Below, piece after piece: positions 47,690 to 56,664 of a stretch of 64,000 bases of DNA (within the stretch, counting starts at the first letter, position 1; each line of letters starts with the position of its first letter). The translations under genes were made by a program, and so were the position numbers. The DNA lies in NCBI GenBank assembly GCA_028284585.1, contig JANQRK010000075.1, positions 1 to 64,000 on the forward strand, read 5' to 3'. The notes beneath the pieces were generated by a model. It saw only the letters and a list, made by a program, of their open reading frames with translations, was not told the DNA's origin and searched no databases. Source of the DNA: Chromatiales bacterium. Lineage in GTDB: Bacteria; Pseudomonadota; Gammaproteobacteria; Chromatiales; Chromatiaceae.

Positions 47690-48625
47690 TTAGTTTAAGT
47701 CCTCGATCAACTTCTGTAGTAAGGCGTCCAAAGGGGCCTCAACCTTTACCCGGCTGCCGTCCGGCCATTTGAAGCGCAAGCTGGCGGCATGCAGGAACAG
47801 GCGTCGCAGTCCCAGCGCCCGAAATGGCCGATCCGCTGCCGCGTCACCGTATTTCGGATCGCCACAGATCGGATGGCCTTCCGTCGCGGCGTGCACCCGG
47901 ACCTGGTGGGTACGGCCGGTCTCCAGGGTCGCCTCCAGCAAGGTCGCTGCATGGAATCGCTGCGCGACCTGGAACCGAGTCCGCGATGGCTTACCGGACG
48001 GATCCACCCGAACAACCCGCTCGCCGCCCTGCAGTGTGTTCTTGCGCAACGGCCGATCACAGGTCCAGGCCCGAGACCGCACCCGCCCGTGTACCAACGC
48101 GAAATACCGCTTTTCGATTTGCCGCGCGCGCTGAAGTTCCTGCAGCTTGACCAGGGCACTGCGCCGTTTGGCCAGCAGCAGACAACCTGAGGTCTCGCGG
48201 TCGAGCCGATGTACCAGTTCCAGATACTTGGCCTCTGGGCGGGCCGCTCGCATGGCCTCGATCACGCCATACGAAAGCCCGCTGCCGCCATGTACCGCCA
48301 ACCCAGCCGGCTTATTCACAACGATTACTAAGTTATCCTCATAAATTATTGATTTATTTATTTTATGAATTACATAATCAGGCTGATTTGAGGCTGTTTT
48401 TGGTGCCTGCCGCAGGGGCGGAATGCGCACGACATCGCCGACTTGCAGTCGGTAGGCCGGCTTGCTGCGACCCTTGTTGACCCGTACCTCACCCTTGCGC
48501 AGGATCCGATAGACTAGGGTCCGAGGTACGCCTTTGAGGCGTCCGAGGAGAAAGTTGTCGAGGCGTTGACCATCGTGGTTTTCGTCGACAGTGACCCACT
48601 CGACACTTCCGATGCGCTCTGCCAT
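47690..48625 (-). CDS. rluC: 23S rRNA pseudouridine synthase RluC
   Basis: RluC makes pseudouridines 955, 2504 and 2580 in 23S rRNA. The 311-residue protein has an N-terminal S4 domain (QRLDNFLLGRLKGVPRTLVYR), the catalytic aspartate in ELVHRLDRETSG and the C-terminal block GRTHQVRVHAATEGHPICGD. ATG 48625 (MAERIGSV) after GAGGTGAAG is the start; the longer track ORF runs into the divergent regulatory region. About 70 bases of the gene (48318-48390) are strikingly AT-rich. It is divergent from rne, as in many gammaproteobacteria. Confidence 0.95.
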   Translation of the reverse strand: MAERIGSVEWVTVDENHDGQRLDNFLLGRLKGVPRTLVYRILRKGEVRVNKGRSKPAYRLQVGDVVRIPPLRQAPKTASNQPDYVIHKINKSIIYEDNLVIVVNKPAGLAVHGGSGLSYGVIEAMRAARPEAKYLELVHRLDRETSGCLLLAKRRSALVKLQELQRARQIEKRYFALVHGRVRSRAWTCDRPLRKNTLQGGERVVRVDPSGKPSRTRFQVAQRFHAATLLEATLETGRTHQVRVHAATEGHPICGDPKYGDAAADRPFRALGLRRLFLHAASLRFKWPDGSRVKVEAPLDALLQKLIEDLN

Positions 48626-49079
48626 GTCAGGCTTCACCTCAGTAAAAAATGATGCATCTGTCTGATAATCTGATATCTTTTGCGGCACACATGGTGTCTG
48701 AGCGCGGGTAATACAGCGTACCGACAAGCCGACATCCTGACTAAGTTTTGTTGCCCTGGGAGGATCCCAGCGCAAATATCGACAAAGGTGCATGCGACGC
48801 CTTTGTCTCCACGTAGCCCCGCAGATCATGGTGAGCAAAATGCATCCGGAGCGCAGAAGTGGATGCTAACTGACCACATGCATCGCGGGCCAGAGTTTCG
48901 CGGCATGACCGCTTGGTGAACTTGGCTGCGACCGATTTTGAGTCCGCCAACCCTCACCACGGATGCCTAAATTGAATTTGTTCTCGTTCGGTTTCGGGGC
49001 CGGCAGCCAGCGCAGCGATCCAGCCCGCGCGGCGCACGCCCAGGGGCACTGAGGCGAGCGAGAAGACAGGGAATTTTGC
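48626..49079. other. Divergent rluC-rne regulatory region
   Basis: This 454-bp stretch has no gene. In gammaproteobacteria the rne 5' untranslated region is long and structured and mediates autoregulation by RNase E; the spacing here fits. I could not assign promoters or the known hairpins with confidence. Confidence 0.5.
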
Positions 49080-51668
49080 ATGAAGCGAATGCTGATTAAC
49101 GCGACTCAGCCAGAAGAGTTGCGCGTCGCCATCGTAGATGGCCAAAAACTGTTCAACCTCGATATCGAATCTCCCGGCCGGGAGATGAAGAAGGCCAACA
49201 TCTACAAGGGCCGGATCACCCGCGTCGAACCCAGCCTTGAAGCCGCTTTTATCGATTACGGCGCGGAACGCCATGGCTTCCTGCCGATGAAGGAGATCGC
49301 CCGCGCCTATTTCAACGCGGCGGCGTTCGACAACGGCAAGCGCAACATCAACGACTTGCTGAAGGAGGGCCAGGAGCTCATCGTCCAGGTCGAGAAGGAG
49401 GAGCGCGGCAACAAGGGTGCCGCCCTGACCACCTTCCTCTCGCTGGCCGGGCGTTATCTCGTCCTGATGCCCAATAACCCTCGCGCAGGTGGGGTATCGC
49501 GGCGCATCGAGGGTCAAGACAGGTCCGAGCTGCGCGAGGCCATGAGCAACTTGGAGATCCCCGAGGGTATGGGGCTAATCGTGCGCACCGCCGGCGTAGG
49601 CAAGGTCTCCGAAGAACTGCAGTGGGACCTCGACTATCTGCTGCAGCTATGGCGGGCAATCGAGCAAAGCGCCGCCGAACGCAAGGCCCCGTTTTTGATC
49701 TACCAGGAAAGCAACGTCATCATCCGCTCCATACGCGACCATTTGCGCGCCGATATCGGCGAGATCGTGGTCGATCAGGCCGATACCCACGAACAGGCCC
49801 GTCAGTTCATTGAGCAGGTGATGCCAAAGTACCTGCGCAAGCTCCGGCTCTACGACGACGAGGTGCCGCTGTTTTCGCGCTACCAGATCGAATCCCAGAT
49901 CGAGTCGGCCTTCCGGCGCGAGCTGCGGCTGCCATCCGGTGGGTCTATCGTGATTGATCACACCGAGGCCTTGACCTCGATCGACATCAATTCGGCGCGC
50001 GCCACAAAGGGCTCGGATATCGAGGAAACCGCGCGCAACACCAACCTCGAGGCAGCCGAAGAGATTGCGCGCCAGCTCCGGCTGCGTGATCTCGGCGGAC
50101 TATTCGTTATCGACTTCATTGACATGACGCCCTCGCGTAATCAGCGCGAAGTCGAAAACCGACTGAAGGAGGCAATGAAAGAGGACCGCGCCAGAGTCCA
50201 AATCGGCCGCATATCCCGGTTCGGCTTGCTGGAGATGTCGCGCCAGCGATTGCGTCCCTCACTTGGCGAATCGGCGCATCAAGTCTGCCCGCGCTGCGAC
50301 GGACAGGGCCACATCCGCAGCGTGGATTCGCTCGCGCTGTCGGTCCTGCGGATTATCGAGGAGGAGGCACTGAAGGAGAACACCGGCCGGGTCTCTGCGC
50401 AACTCCCTATCGAGGTCGCTACCTATCTGCTCAATGAAAAGCGCCAGATGATCGCTGATATCGAGGCCAGGCACCAAGTTGCCATTGTCCTGATTCCGAA
50501 TCGGCAGCTCGAGACCCCAAAGTACGAAATCGAACGCGTTCGTCGCCAAGATACGCAGGAAGAAGACACGCGCAGCCATGAGCTGGAGAAGAGCTTCACG
50601 CCGGACAGCCAACCGCCCGTGGAGCGTGCGCCTACGCGCACTGAAAGACCCGCAGTTGAGAACATCGCGCCAACCTCGCCGGTGCCGCAGCGCCCTCAGT
50701 CGCAACATGTGTCGCCAGATCAAGCGATGCTGCCGGGCAGCAGCGAGAGCGGCTTTATCAAGCGACTGTTCAGTGGGCTATTCACTGGGCGCGAGGAAGC
50801 GGCCGCACCGACTGAGGAATCCGGCGCACCCAAACAAAGTGAGGGCGAATCATCGACGACCCCTTCGTCTGCCGGCTCGCGGCAGCGCCGCGGTGCCAAC
50901 AGTGAGCGCCGCTCCCAGCGCAGCAGCACAAAATCCGGCGAATCTCGTCAGGGACGCTCGAGTCGACGCGGCGGGCGATCCAGCCAGTCGGTCTCGAAAG
51001 CCGCTGGTCCGGCAACCGACAAGGGCGCCTCAGAATCCACCGATGACAACAAACCGAGCAAGGAGAAGGCGGCACAGGGTACGTCCCAATCCGATGCGGC
51101 CACTTCCGGCGAGGCTCCGGCAAAGCGCAGTTCCCGGCGCGGCCGGCGTGGTGGTCGCCGGCGACGCGGCGGTGGTGGCGACAAGACCCCAGCTGCCGAG
51201 CAATCGACGGGCTCCAGCGGCTCCCCCAACCAGGAACAATCCACGACGCCATCAAAGGACGTCAAACCGGCCAGCGAGCAACCTCAGGCTGACGAGTCCA
51301 CGACGGCATCGGCGCAACGCAGCCGCAGGCCCAGGCGGTCTGAACCCTCGTCCGCCGAGTCGTCCCAGGCGCGGCCAGTTGCCGAGGCATCCGACAAGGC
51401 ACTGGCCGACGCCCGTCCTCAATCCGCACCTGGGCCCAAAGCAGCGGCGCGCTCTTCAGAATCCGCGCCCGCCGCAGAAGCGAAACCCGCTCCCGTCGAG
51501 AGCAAACCCACGGCCCCAGCGCGCAATGCGGAGCAACCGCCGGGGCCTGTGTCGAGCGAGCCGCCACAGCCCTCCTCGATCGAGCGAGCGGTGTCCAGCA
51601 CGCCGCAGAAAAAAACCGCGGCCAAGCCAGCGCCGCCCCAGACCGAGGCCGATCCGGGTGAGAACTGA
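49080..51668 (+). CDS. rne: Ribonuclease E
   Basis: RNase E is the main endonuclease for mRNA turnover and rRNA/tRNA processing and scaffolds the degradosome. The 862-residue protein has the S1 domain ([20 protein letters not shown]), the catalytic DNase I-like region ([20 protein letters not shown]) and the zinc-link [11 protein letters not shown]. From about residue 490 the sequence is disordered, with arginine-rich patches ([18 protein letters not shown]) that should bind RNA and a long Ser/Pro/Ala/Glu tail. A family B element begins 32 bp after the stop. Confidence 0.97.
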   Translation: MKRMLINATQPEELRVAIVDGQKLFNLDIESPGREMKKANIYKGRITRVEPSLEAAFIDYGAERHGFLPMKEIARAYFNAAAFDNGKRNINDLLKEGQELIVQVEKEERGNKGAALTTFLSLAGRYLVLMPNNPRAGGVSRRIEGQDRSELREAMSNLEIPEGMGLIVRTAGVGKVSEELQWDLDYLLQLWRAIEQSAAERKAPFLIYQESNVIIRSIRDHLRADIGEIVVDQADTHEQARQFIEQVMPKYLRKLRLYDDEVPLFSRYQIESQIESAFRRELRLPSGGSIVIDHTEALTSIDINSARATKGSDIEETARNTNLEAAEEIARQLRLRDLGGLFVIDFIDMTPSRNQREVENRLKEAMKEDRARVQIGRISRFGLLEMSRQRLRPSLGESAHQVCPRCDGQGHIRSVDSLALSVLRIIEEEALKENTGRVSAQLPIEVATYLLNEKRQMIADIEARHQVAIVLIPNRQLETPKYEIERVRRQDTQEEDTRSHELEKSFTPDSQPPVERAPTRTERPAVENIAPTSPVPQRPQSQHVSPDQAMLPGSSESGFIKRLFSGLFTGREEAAAPTEESGAPKQSEGESSTTPSSAGSRQRRGANSERRSQRSSTKSGESRQGRSSRRGGRSSQSVSKAAGPATDKGASESTDDNKPSKEKAAQGTSQSDAATSGEAPAKRSSRRGRRGGRRRRGGGGDKTPAAEQSTGSSGSPNQEQSTTPSKDVKPASEQPQADESTTASAQRSRRPRRSEPSSAESSQARPVAEASDKALADARPQSAPGPKAAARSSESAPAAEAKPAPVESKPTAPARNAEQPPGPVSSEPPQPSSIERAVSSTPQKKTAAKPAPPQTEADPGEN

Positions 51669-51700
51669 CGCTTGGTGACTGCGGAGAGGCCTCAGCTCGC

Positions 51701-51968
51701 CTAGTGGGCCAAGCGGATAATTCTGTAACGCTCAGAGCCACTGTGCGAGTGCGAATCAAGGCGCGTTTCGCAGGCAATGGCCGCACCCTTGGCAAGAAAC
51801 GCAACACAGAGTCGCGCTCGCACAGTGGCTCCCAAAGGGCCAGGGCACAAGCATCGTGGGCTGTGTTGCCGTTCTTGGAAAGGGCCTGCCATTCCCCGCG
51901 GACTGCGCCTTGCCCACAATGCTTGTGCCGTGGCTGAGCGTTACAGAATTATCCGCTTGGCCCACTAG
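51701..51968 (+). repeat. Family B foldback element, copy 3 (complete)
   Basis: The 268-bp element has terminal repeats of about 35 bp (CTAGTGGGCCAAGCGGATAA and its inverse), a 15-bp perfect internal arm (gagccactgtgcgag / ctcgcacagtggctc) and an 18-bp arm with one mismatch (ggcacaagcatcgtgggc). It lies between the 3' ends of rne and the phosphatase gene, whose TAG stop is part of the right terminal CTAG. Confidence 0.92.
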
Positions 51969-52447
51969 CAGTGGCGTCGTCGGATGTCTTCGAGCAGACC
52001 CTGAGCTGCGGCCTCGATCAAGTCGAACGCACGTTCGAAACCAGCCGACCCGCCACTGTAGGGATCCGGGACCTCGCGGGTGCGCACATCCGGTGCGAAA
52101 TCCATGAACAACTGAATCTTTTCGCGATGCCGCTCGTCACACAGCTCGCCCAGATCCATAAAGTTTTCCTGGTCCATGACCAGCACATAGTCGAAGGCAT
52201 CGAGATCCTCTGCCGACACGCGTCGCGCCACCAAATCAGATAGATCTATGCCACGCTTAGATGCTGTGGCCTGGGCGCGATGGTCCACGCCACTGCCTTC
52301 ATGATAAGCGTGGGTACCTGCTGAATCGACCTCGATCAGGTGTGCCATATCCTCGCGTTCCGCCAGAGCACGAAACACGCCATGGGCAGTAGGCGATCGG
52401 CAAATATTGGCCGTACAAACGAAGAGTACGCGGGTCTGTTCTCTCAT
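51965..52447 (-). CDS. Low-molecular-weight protein tyrosine phosphatase
   Basis: The 160-residue phosphatase has the catalytic P-loop FVCTANICRSPTAHG near the N-terminus and the general-acid aspartate in VPDPYSGGSAGFERAFDLIE. Related enzymes (Wzb, Ptp) regulate capsule and exopolysaccharide kinases. In related genomes a gene of this type commonly adjoins kdsB; here the TIR-CHASE2 module lies between them. Its stop codon lies in the end of a family B element. Confidence 0.93.
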   Translation of the reverse strand: MREQTRVLFVCTANICRSPTAHGVFRALAEREDMAHLIEVDSAGTHAYHEGSGVDHRAQATASKRGIDLSDLVARRVSAEDLDAFDYVLVMDQENFMDLGELCDERHREKIQLFMDFAPDVRTREVPDPYSGGSAGFERAFDLIEAAAQGLLEDIRRRHC

Positions 52448-52752
52448 TGTCGATTCGCCAGGAGATACCGGTTATCCACCGGAAAGTTTTCGAGGAATAT
52501 TCAGATCGAGCGCAGTGTCAACAACTGCCCTAGCAGTGTCAATCCTTACTCGAATCCAATACCCGTGTGGGTACGCGGAACTGCCCGAGGCCGCAGGAGT
52601 CGCGGCCTCTACCCACCGACGTGCCATGGCGGCTATGCTTGGTAAACGCAGTGACACGAAGCATGTGATGCTGCCGGCAGGTGCCAAATCTAGGAACCGG
52701 GTCTTTTCCGGTCTATGGATATTGGCACGAGGCAGCAACGGACGCAGGGGTC
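52448..52752. other. Spacer upstream of the TIR-CHASE2 module
   Basis: About 305 bp lie between the divergent phosphatase and TIR-CHASE2 genes and should hold both promoters. A small hairpin (tacccgtgtgggta) is visible. No gene is convincing; the track ORFs 52407-52787 and 52472-52738 overlap each other on opposite strands. Confidence 0.45.
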
Positions 52753-54540
52753 ATGGGCAATCGGCGCAAGCTGAAGTTGTTCATTAGTTATAGGCGTGCC
52801 GATGCAAGCGGCAGCGCCGGGCGGCTGTTCGATTGGTTGACACGCCAGTTTGGACGCCGCCGAATATTTTTAGACACCGACAAGATCGCCGCCGGGGACC
52901 GCTTTCCCGAGGTACTCGCACAACGCATAGCGAACGCCGATGTCGTGCTTGCTGTAATTGGCCCAGGGTGGTTGACGATCGCCAACCAAGACGGCCGACG
53001 TCTCGATCAGGTCGACGACTATGTCCGCATCGAGATTTCTAAGGCGTTGGAGAGCGGCAAGCGTGTCATTCCGGTGCTGGTCGGTGGCGCAGAGGTGCCC
53101 GACCGTGCGGCGTTGCCGCCGGCCCTGCAAGGGCTCGCCGATCGCCATGCGATGGTGCTGCGCGATGCCTTCTTCGAACAAGACTTCGATCTGTTGATAG
53201 ACGATCTGCTGGGCCGCCAACGCGGCTATGCCAGGACAGAACTGGACCGACTACAGCGTCTACTTCTGGCCATAAAGCTGTCTTCACTGCTGGTGCCCAG
53301 TCTGACGCTGCTGGCGGTACTCGGTCTCTGGCTGGGACTGCTCGACAAACTGGCACTTGGCACCGGGGTATCCAGCCACCTGCTCGCCCTGGCCAACGAG
53401 GTATCTCCGCCACCGAGCGACCCCGGTGTTATCTTGGTGGCGATCGACCCAGCCAGCGAGCAACAGCTGCAGCGACCGTTTGGTGGCTCTCCGGCTTGGC
53501 GTCTCGACCACGCCCGGCTGATCGACCGCGCTGCGGCCGCGGGGGCACGCGCGGTAGTGTTCGACCTGTTTTTCGAACAGCCCACCACGGCCGATGCAAG
53601 CCTAGCGGCCGCCGCATCGCGTGCCGGCGAATCACCGGCCAGGACCCGCGTGGTGTTCGGGGTGCGTGCCCTCACAGATGATCAGCCACGGCTGTTGCCG
53701 GTCCTGTACGAGGCCGCCGCGTGGGGCTCGCTATGTCTGCGCCGCCCGTTCGGACACCACAGCTATGCGGCACCACTCGCGGTGCTCGGTGACCGACGTC
53801 TGGGTCCCGCATCCAGGGCAGCCCACACCCCGGCCCTGGCATTGGCCGCTCTGGGCGGAAATTTGCAAGCTGTCGATTCAGCACGGCGCACTATCCTCAC
53901 TACCGACCCTGCAAACCAGGTTGGCGCGCCGCGCTTTTCGCAGATCAGACGCATCCGGGGTAGCTGGGGCAACTGCGCCACCCTCGCCGACGGCGATGAC
54001 GTGGCGATGCTGCTGATCCAACCGGCACCCGATGGCTATTGGGGGCAACCGGCGCGACGCATCTCCTATGCGGATGCCGTCCATGGCGATGGCCGATCCA
54101 CGCAAGCCCTGCGCGACCGTATCCTGCTGGTCGGAGTCACACTCCCTGGGCTGGACCAATATCCAGTGGTCAGCGGCTTTTTACGCCGCCAGTCATTCGG
54201 CGTTGAACTGCACGCCGATGCGATCGCGGCACTGCGCAACGGGCGCGAGATCGTGACGCCGTCAGTCGATCGCGGGGCTATCATTCTGCTGTTAATGGTT
54301 AGCACCGGGGCAAGCATTGGGTTTCTCACCGCGACCTGGGCGCGCGCCCGTCGGAGTTTTGCATTAGGCAGCCTTGCCCTGACCTACCTGCTGATCGCGC
54401 TCGGCCTAGCCAGCCAGGGGCTGCTGCTCAACTTGGTGTACGATGCCACGGCGTTCCTGGTTGCCTATGCAGTGTTACGCCGATTGCGGACTGGCGGCTT
54501 CACATCCAAGGCAAGCACTTTGACGGAGGCATGTGAATGA
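52753..54540 (+). CDS. TIR domain-CHASE2 membrane protein
   Basis: The 595-residue protein starts with a TIR domain (about 5-145: LKLFISYRRADASGSAGRLF, IFLDTDKIAAGDRF, and YVRIEISKALESGKRVIPVL with the glutamate expected to be catalytic in NAD-cleaving TIRs). A membrane segment follows (about 175-200), then a CHASE2 extracytoplasmic sensor domain (about 210-490, ILVAIDPASEQQLQRPFG, AVVFDLFFEQP) and about three C-terminal membrane segments. In known CHASE2 proteins the output domain is C-terminal; here it is N-terminal. I start at ATG 52753. It is coupled (ATGA) to a FecR lipoprotein gene. A TIR NADase or signal generator controlled by an envelope sensor is the likely role, possibly in defence. 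Confidence 0.85.
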   Translation: MGNRRKLKLFISYRRADASGSAGRLFDWLTRQFGRRRIFLDTDKIAAGDRFPEVLAQRIANADVVLAVIGPGWLTIANQDGRRLDQVDDYVRIEISKALESGKRVIPVLVGGAEVPDRAALPPALQGLADRHAMVLRDAFFEQDFDLLIDDLLGRQRGYARTELDRLQRLLLAIKLSSLLVPSLTLLAVLGLWLGLLDKLALGTGVSSHLLALANEVSPPPSDPGVILVAIDPASEQQLQRPFGGSPAWRLDHARLIDRAAAAGARAVVFDLFFEQPTTADASLAAAASRAGESPARTRVVFGVRALTDDQPRLLPVLYEAAAWGSLCLRRPFGHHSYAAPLAVLGDRRLGPASRAAHTPALALAALGGNLQAVDSARRTILTTDPANQVGAPRFSQIRRIRGSWGNCATLADGDDVAMLLIQPAPDGYWGQPARRISYADAVHGDGRSTQALRDRILLVGVTLPGLDQYPVVSGFLRRQSFGVELHADAIAALRNGREIVTPSVDRGAIILLLMVSTGASIGFLTATWARARRSFALGSLALTYLLIALGLASQGLLLNLVYDATAFLVAYAVLRRLRTGGFTSKASTLTEACE

Positions 54541-55388
54541 GATCGGCACACGCGCAGCGCTGGCGCCTGGCTCGGCTAGTCATCGGGCTCTGTTGCTTAT
54601 GGCTGGCCGGCTGTGCCGGTACCCAGTTGAAGAAGGTCGTTCACGAAGATGCCGCAAGCCCCAACGGCTATGTCGAGGTCAGCACGCCGCACCGCGGGCT
54701 GCTGACAGTCTCGCGCGCTGGTGAGGCGCTGCCGGTAAGCACCCCACTACAGCTGCGCGAGGGCGACGAAATCGAGACCGGCCCTGATGCCGGGGCGGTG
54801 ATCCGCTTTGACGATGGTAACCAAGTCGTGCTCGGGCCCAGCACTAGGGTCCGCCTGGGCTCCCTTGAGGTGCTGTTTGGCCGGCTGCTGGCCGAGGTAC
54901 GTGGCCTGTTCAGCGTCGAGGACGACACCCTTGTCGCCGGCGTCGAGGGGACCCGCTTCTTGTTCGAGTCCAAGCGCGGCGGTCCTACCAAGGTTATGGT
55001 ACTGGAGGGCGTCGTGCATTGCAGCTCCAAGACCACGAGCTGGCCAATGATCCGACTGACCGGCGCGCAGGCATTGAGCGCAGCCTACGGCAGCGCTGAG
55101 CCGCGTATCGCCCAGGTGAGCCACGCCGAGCTGTCCGAGATCGAGCAATGGGCAAATGCCATCCGAACCGCGCCACGTGCTGGATTTTGCTGCAGCGGCG
55201 GTGCGGTGGCAGGCGCCTATTCCGATGCTTGCCGCGGCCGCTTCTTCACCGACGAGGCCGCTGCCACAGCGGCCTGTAAGCGGGTCGGGCATGCACCACC
55301 CCCGGCAATCACCCCTAGCCGTATCCCCGCGCCGCATCGGGTGCCAACCGATGTGCGCAGGCTGCCGCCGCGGCCGGCGATCGAGTAA
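54537..55388 (+). CDS. FecR-domain lipoprotein
   Basis: The 283-residue protein has a lipoprotein signal ending LWLAGC, then a FecR domain (about 45-150: LREGDEIETGPDAGAVIRFD, VVLGPSTRVRLGSLEV, GVEGTRFLFE) and a cysteine-rich C-terminal segment (GFCCSGG...CRGRFFTDEAAATAAC) with a proline-rich tail. FecR proteins with CHASE2 proteins form known gene pairs in which FecR is thought to signal to CHASE2 across the periplasm. The start overlaps the TIR-CHASE2 stop, behind GGAGG. It is probably the periplasmic input partner of that protein. Confidence 0.87.
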   Translation: MRSAHAQRWRLARLVIGLCCLWLAGCAGTQLKKVVHEDAASPNGYVEVSTPHRGLLTVSRAGEALPVSTPLQLREGDEIETGPDAGAVIRFDDGNQVVLGPSTRVRLGSLEVLFGRLLAEVRGLFSVEDDTLVAGVEGTRFLFESKRGGPTKVMVLEGVVHCSSKTTSWPMIRLTGAQALSAAYGSAEPRIAQVSHAELSEIEQWANAIRTAPRAGFCCSGGAVAGAYSDACRGRFFTDEAAATAACKRVGHAPPPAITPSRIPAPHRVPTDVRRLPPRPAIE

Positions 55389-55398
55389 GCACGGCATC

Positions 55399-55704
55399 AT
55401 GGGTAATACAAACCTGCATCAGCGCTTGCAACAACTTCTGGGCGGCCGTTTCCACTATCTCGGCGAGCGCTGGGTGCTGATCGAAGTCCTCGCGGACACC
55501 GACAGCGTGGTCCTGCGCCGCTGCACCCAACACCCAGATTGGACGGTCCAGCGCAACGCCTATGGGGTACCGAATCGTCGGGTCGAAGACACCCTGACAC
55601 TGCGAATCTCCGACGACGACGGCGGATATTCTCAAGACCTGTTGGTCTTACTCGAGGGTCATCAGCCCGACTCCGACTCAACTTCAGGCTCCAACTCTGG
55701 CTAA
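55399..55704 (+). CDS. Small protein of the TIR-CHASE2/FecR module
   Basis: The 101-residue protein (MGNTNLHQRLQQLLGGRFHY) has no signal peptide or membrane segment and ends in an acidic, serine-rich tail. The core (LGERWVLIEVLADTDSVVLR, VEDTLTLRISDDDGG) looks like a small beta fold. I do not recognise a family. It starts 11 nt after the FecR stop, so it is third in the operon; an immunity, adaptor or regulatory role is possible but not shown. The track's longer frame begins inside the fecR-like gene. It converges with kdsB, 3 nt apart. Confidence 0.7.
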   Translation: MGNTNLHQRLQQLLGGRFHYLGERWVLIEVLADTDSVVLRRCTQHPDWTVQRNAYGVPNRRVEDTLTLRISDDDGGYSQDLLVLLEGHQPDSDSTSGSNSG

Positions 55705-55707
55705 AAC

Positions 55708-56475
55708 TCAGGCCCCGGCTAGGATGGCGTCTACGCGGGCCAGATCCTCGGCGGTATCGACGCCCGCTGGTGGCGCTGCATCTGCCAGCTCAACCGCGAT
55801 CTTGCCACCGTTCCAAAGTACGCGGAGCTGTTCTAGTGATTCCATGCGCTCCAGCGGCGAGATCGGCAGCGCCGCATAGCCGGCGAGAAAACCGGCACGG
55901 TAGGCATATATCCCGAGGTGGCGATGCACGCCCTCCAACCAATCGACGGTTGGCGGCCGCGTCGAATCGAACAGGTCGCGCTTCCACGGGATTGCCGCCC
56001 GGCTGAAATACAAGGCATGTCCGCAGCGATCCATGACTACCTTGACCACGCTGGTGTCGAACAGTTGTCCCGAATCACACAAGGGTGTCGCCAGTGTCGC
56101 CATCTCGGCGGCCGGGTGAGAAACAAGCGCCTCGGCAACTTGCGACAACAAGGACGGTGGCATCAGTGGTTCGTCACCTTGCAAATTGACGACCACCGTA
56201 TCGTCGGGCCATTTGAACAGCCTCACGACCTCGGCGATTCGATCGGTCCCGCTGGCATGCTCGGCTGCGGTCATACACACCTGGTCGGCAAACTGCCGGG
56301 CCGCAGCCGCGATCCGCTGGTCATCGGTTGCAATAACCACTTCCTCAGCACCGCTGTCGCGAGCGCGCTGATATACATGCTGGATCATCGGTCGGCCAGC
56401 GATCTCGCGCAGCGGTTTACCCGGCAAGCGCAGCGAACCGTAGCGCGCCGGTATGACGACATTGAAGGCCGCCAC
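55708..56475 (-). CDS. kdsB: 3-deoxy-manno-octulosonate cytidylyltransferase
   Basis: KdsB activates KDO as CMP-KDO for lipopolysaccharide core synthesis. The 255-residue protein has the signature AFNVVIPARYGSLRLPGKPL, HASGTDRIAEV and VVNLQGDEPLMP. The start is a GTG at 56475. It is last of a minus-strand run exbB-exbD-lpxK-Trm112-kdsB. Confidence 0.96.
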   Translation of the reverse strand: MAAFNVVIPARYGSLRLPGKPLREIAGRPMIQHVYQRARDSGAEEVVIATDDQRIAAAARQFADQVCMTAAEHASGTDRIAEVVRLFKWPDDTVVVNLQGDEPLMPPSLLSQVAEALVSHPAAEMATLATPLCDSGQLFDTSVVKVVMDRCGHALYFSRAAIPWKRDLFDSTRPPTVDWLEGVHRHLGIYAYRAGFLAGYAALPISPLERMESLEQLRVLWNGGKIAVELADAAPPAGVDTAEDLARVDAILAGA

Positions 56476-56478
56476 TGT

Positions 56479-56664
56479 TCAGTCCACAACCTCTTCATCG
56501 GCGGGTAGCTGTCGTGCCTCGTGCTCGAGCATGACGGGTATGCCATCGCGGATCGGAAACCCCAGCCGATCCACCTTGCACACCAGCTCAGCGATATCCG
56601 ACCGATAGACCAGCTTGCCCTTGCAGATCGGACATACCAGGATTTCAAGTAATTTTTTGTCCAT
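56479..56664 (-). CDS. Trm112-family protein (YcaR-like)
   Basis: The 61-residue protein, [20 protein letters not shown], has the single CPIC pair typical of bacterial YcaR/UPF0434 proteins and the ending [13 protein letters not shown]. These sit between lpxK and kdsB in many Gram-negatives; their function is not clear. ATG 56664 follows AGGACA, and the gene overlaps the lpxK end by 20 nt. Confidence 0.93.
   Translation of the reverse strand: MDKKLLEILVCPICKGKLVYRSDIAELVCKVDRLGFPIRDGIPVMLEHEARQLPADEEVVD

Noticed and set aside
50578-51678. 366-aa ORF in another frame of rne
   Set aside because: It is an arginine/proline-rich shadow of the low-complexity RNase E tail.
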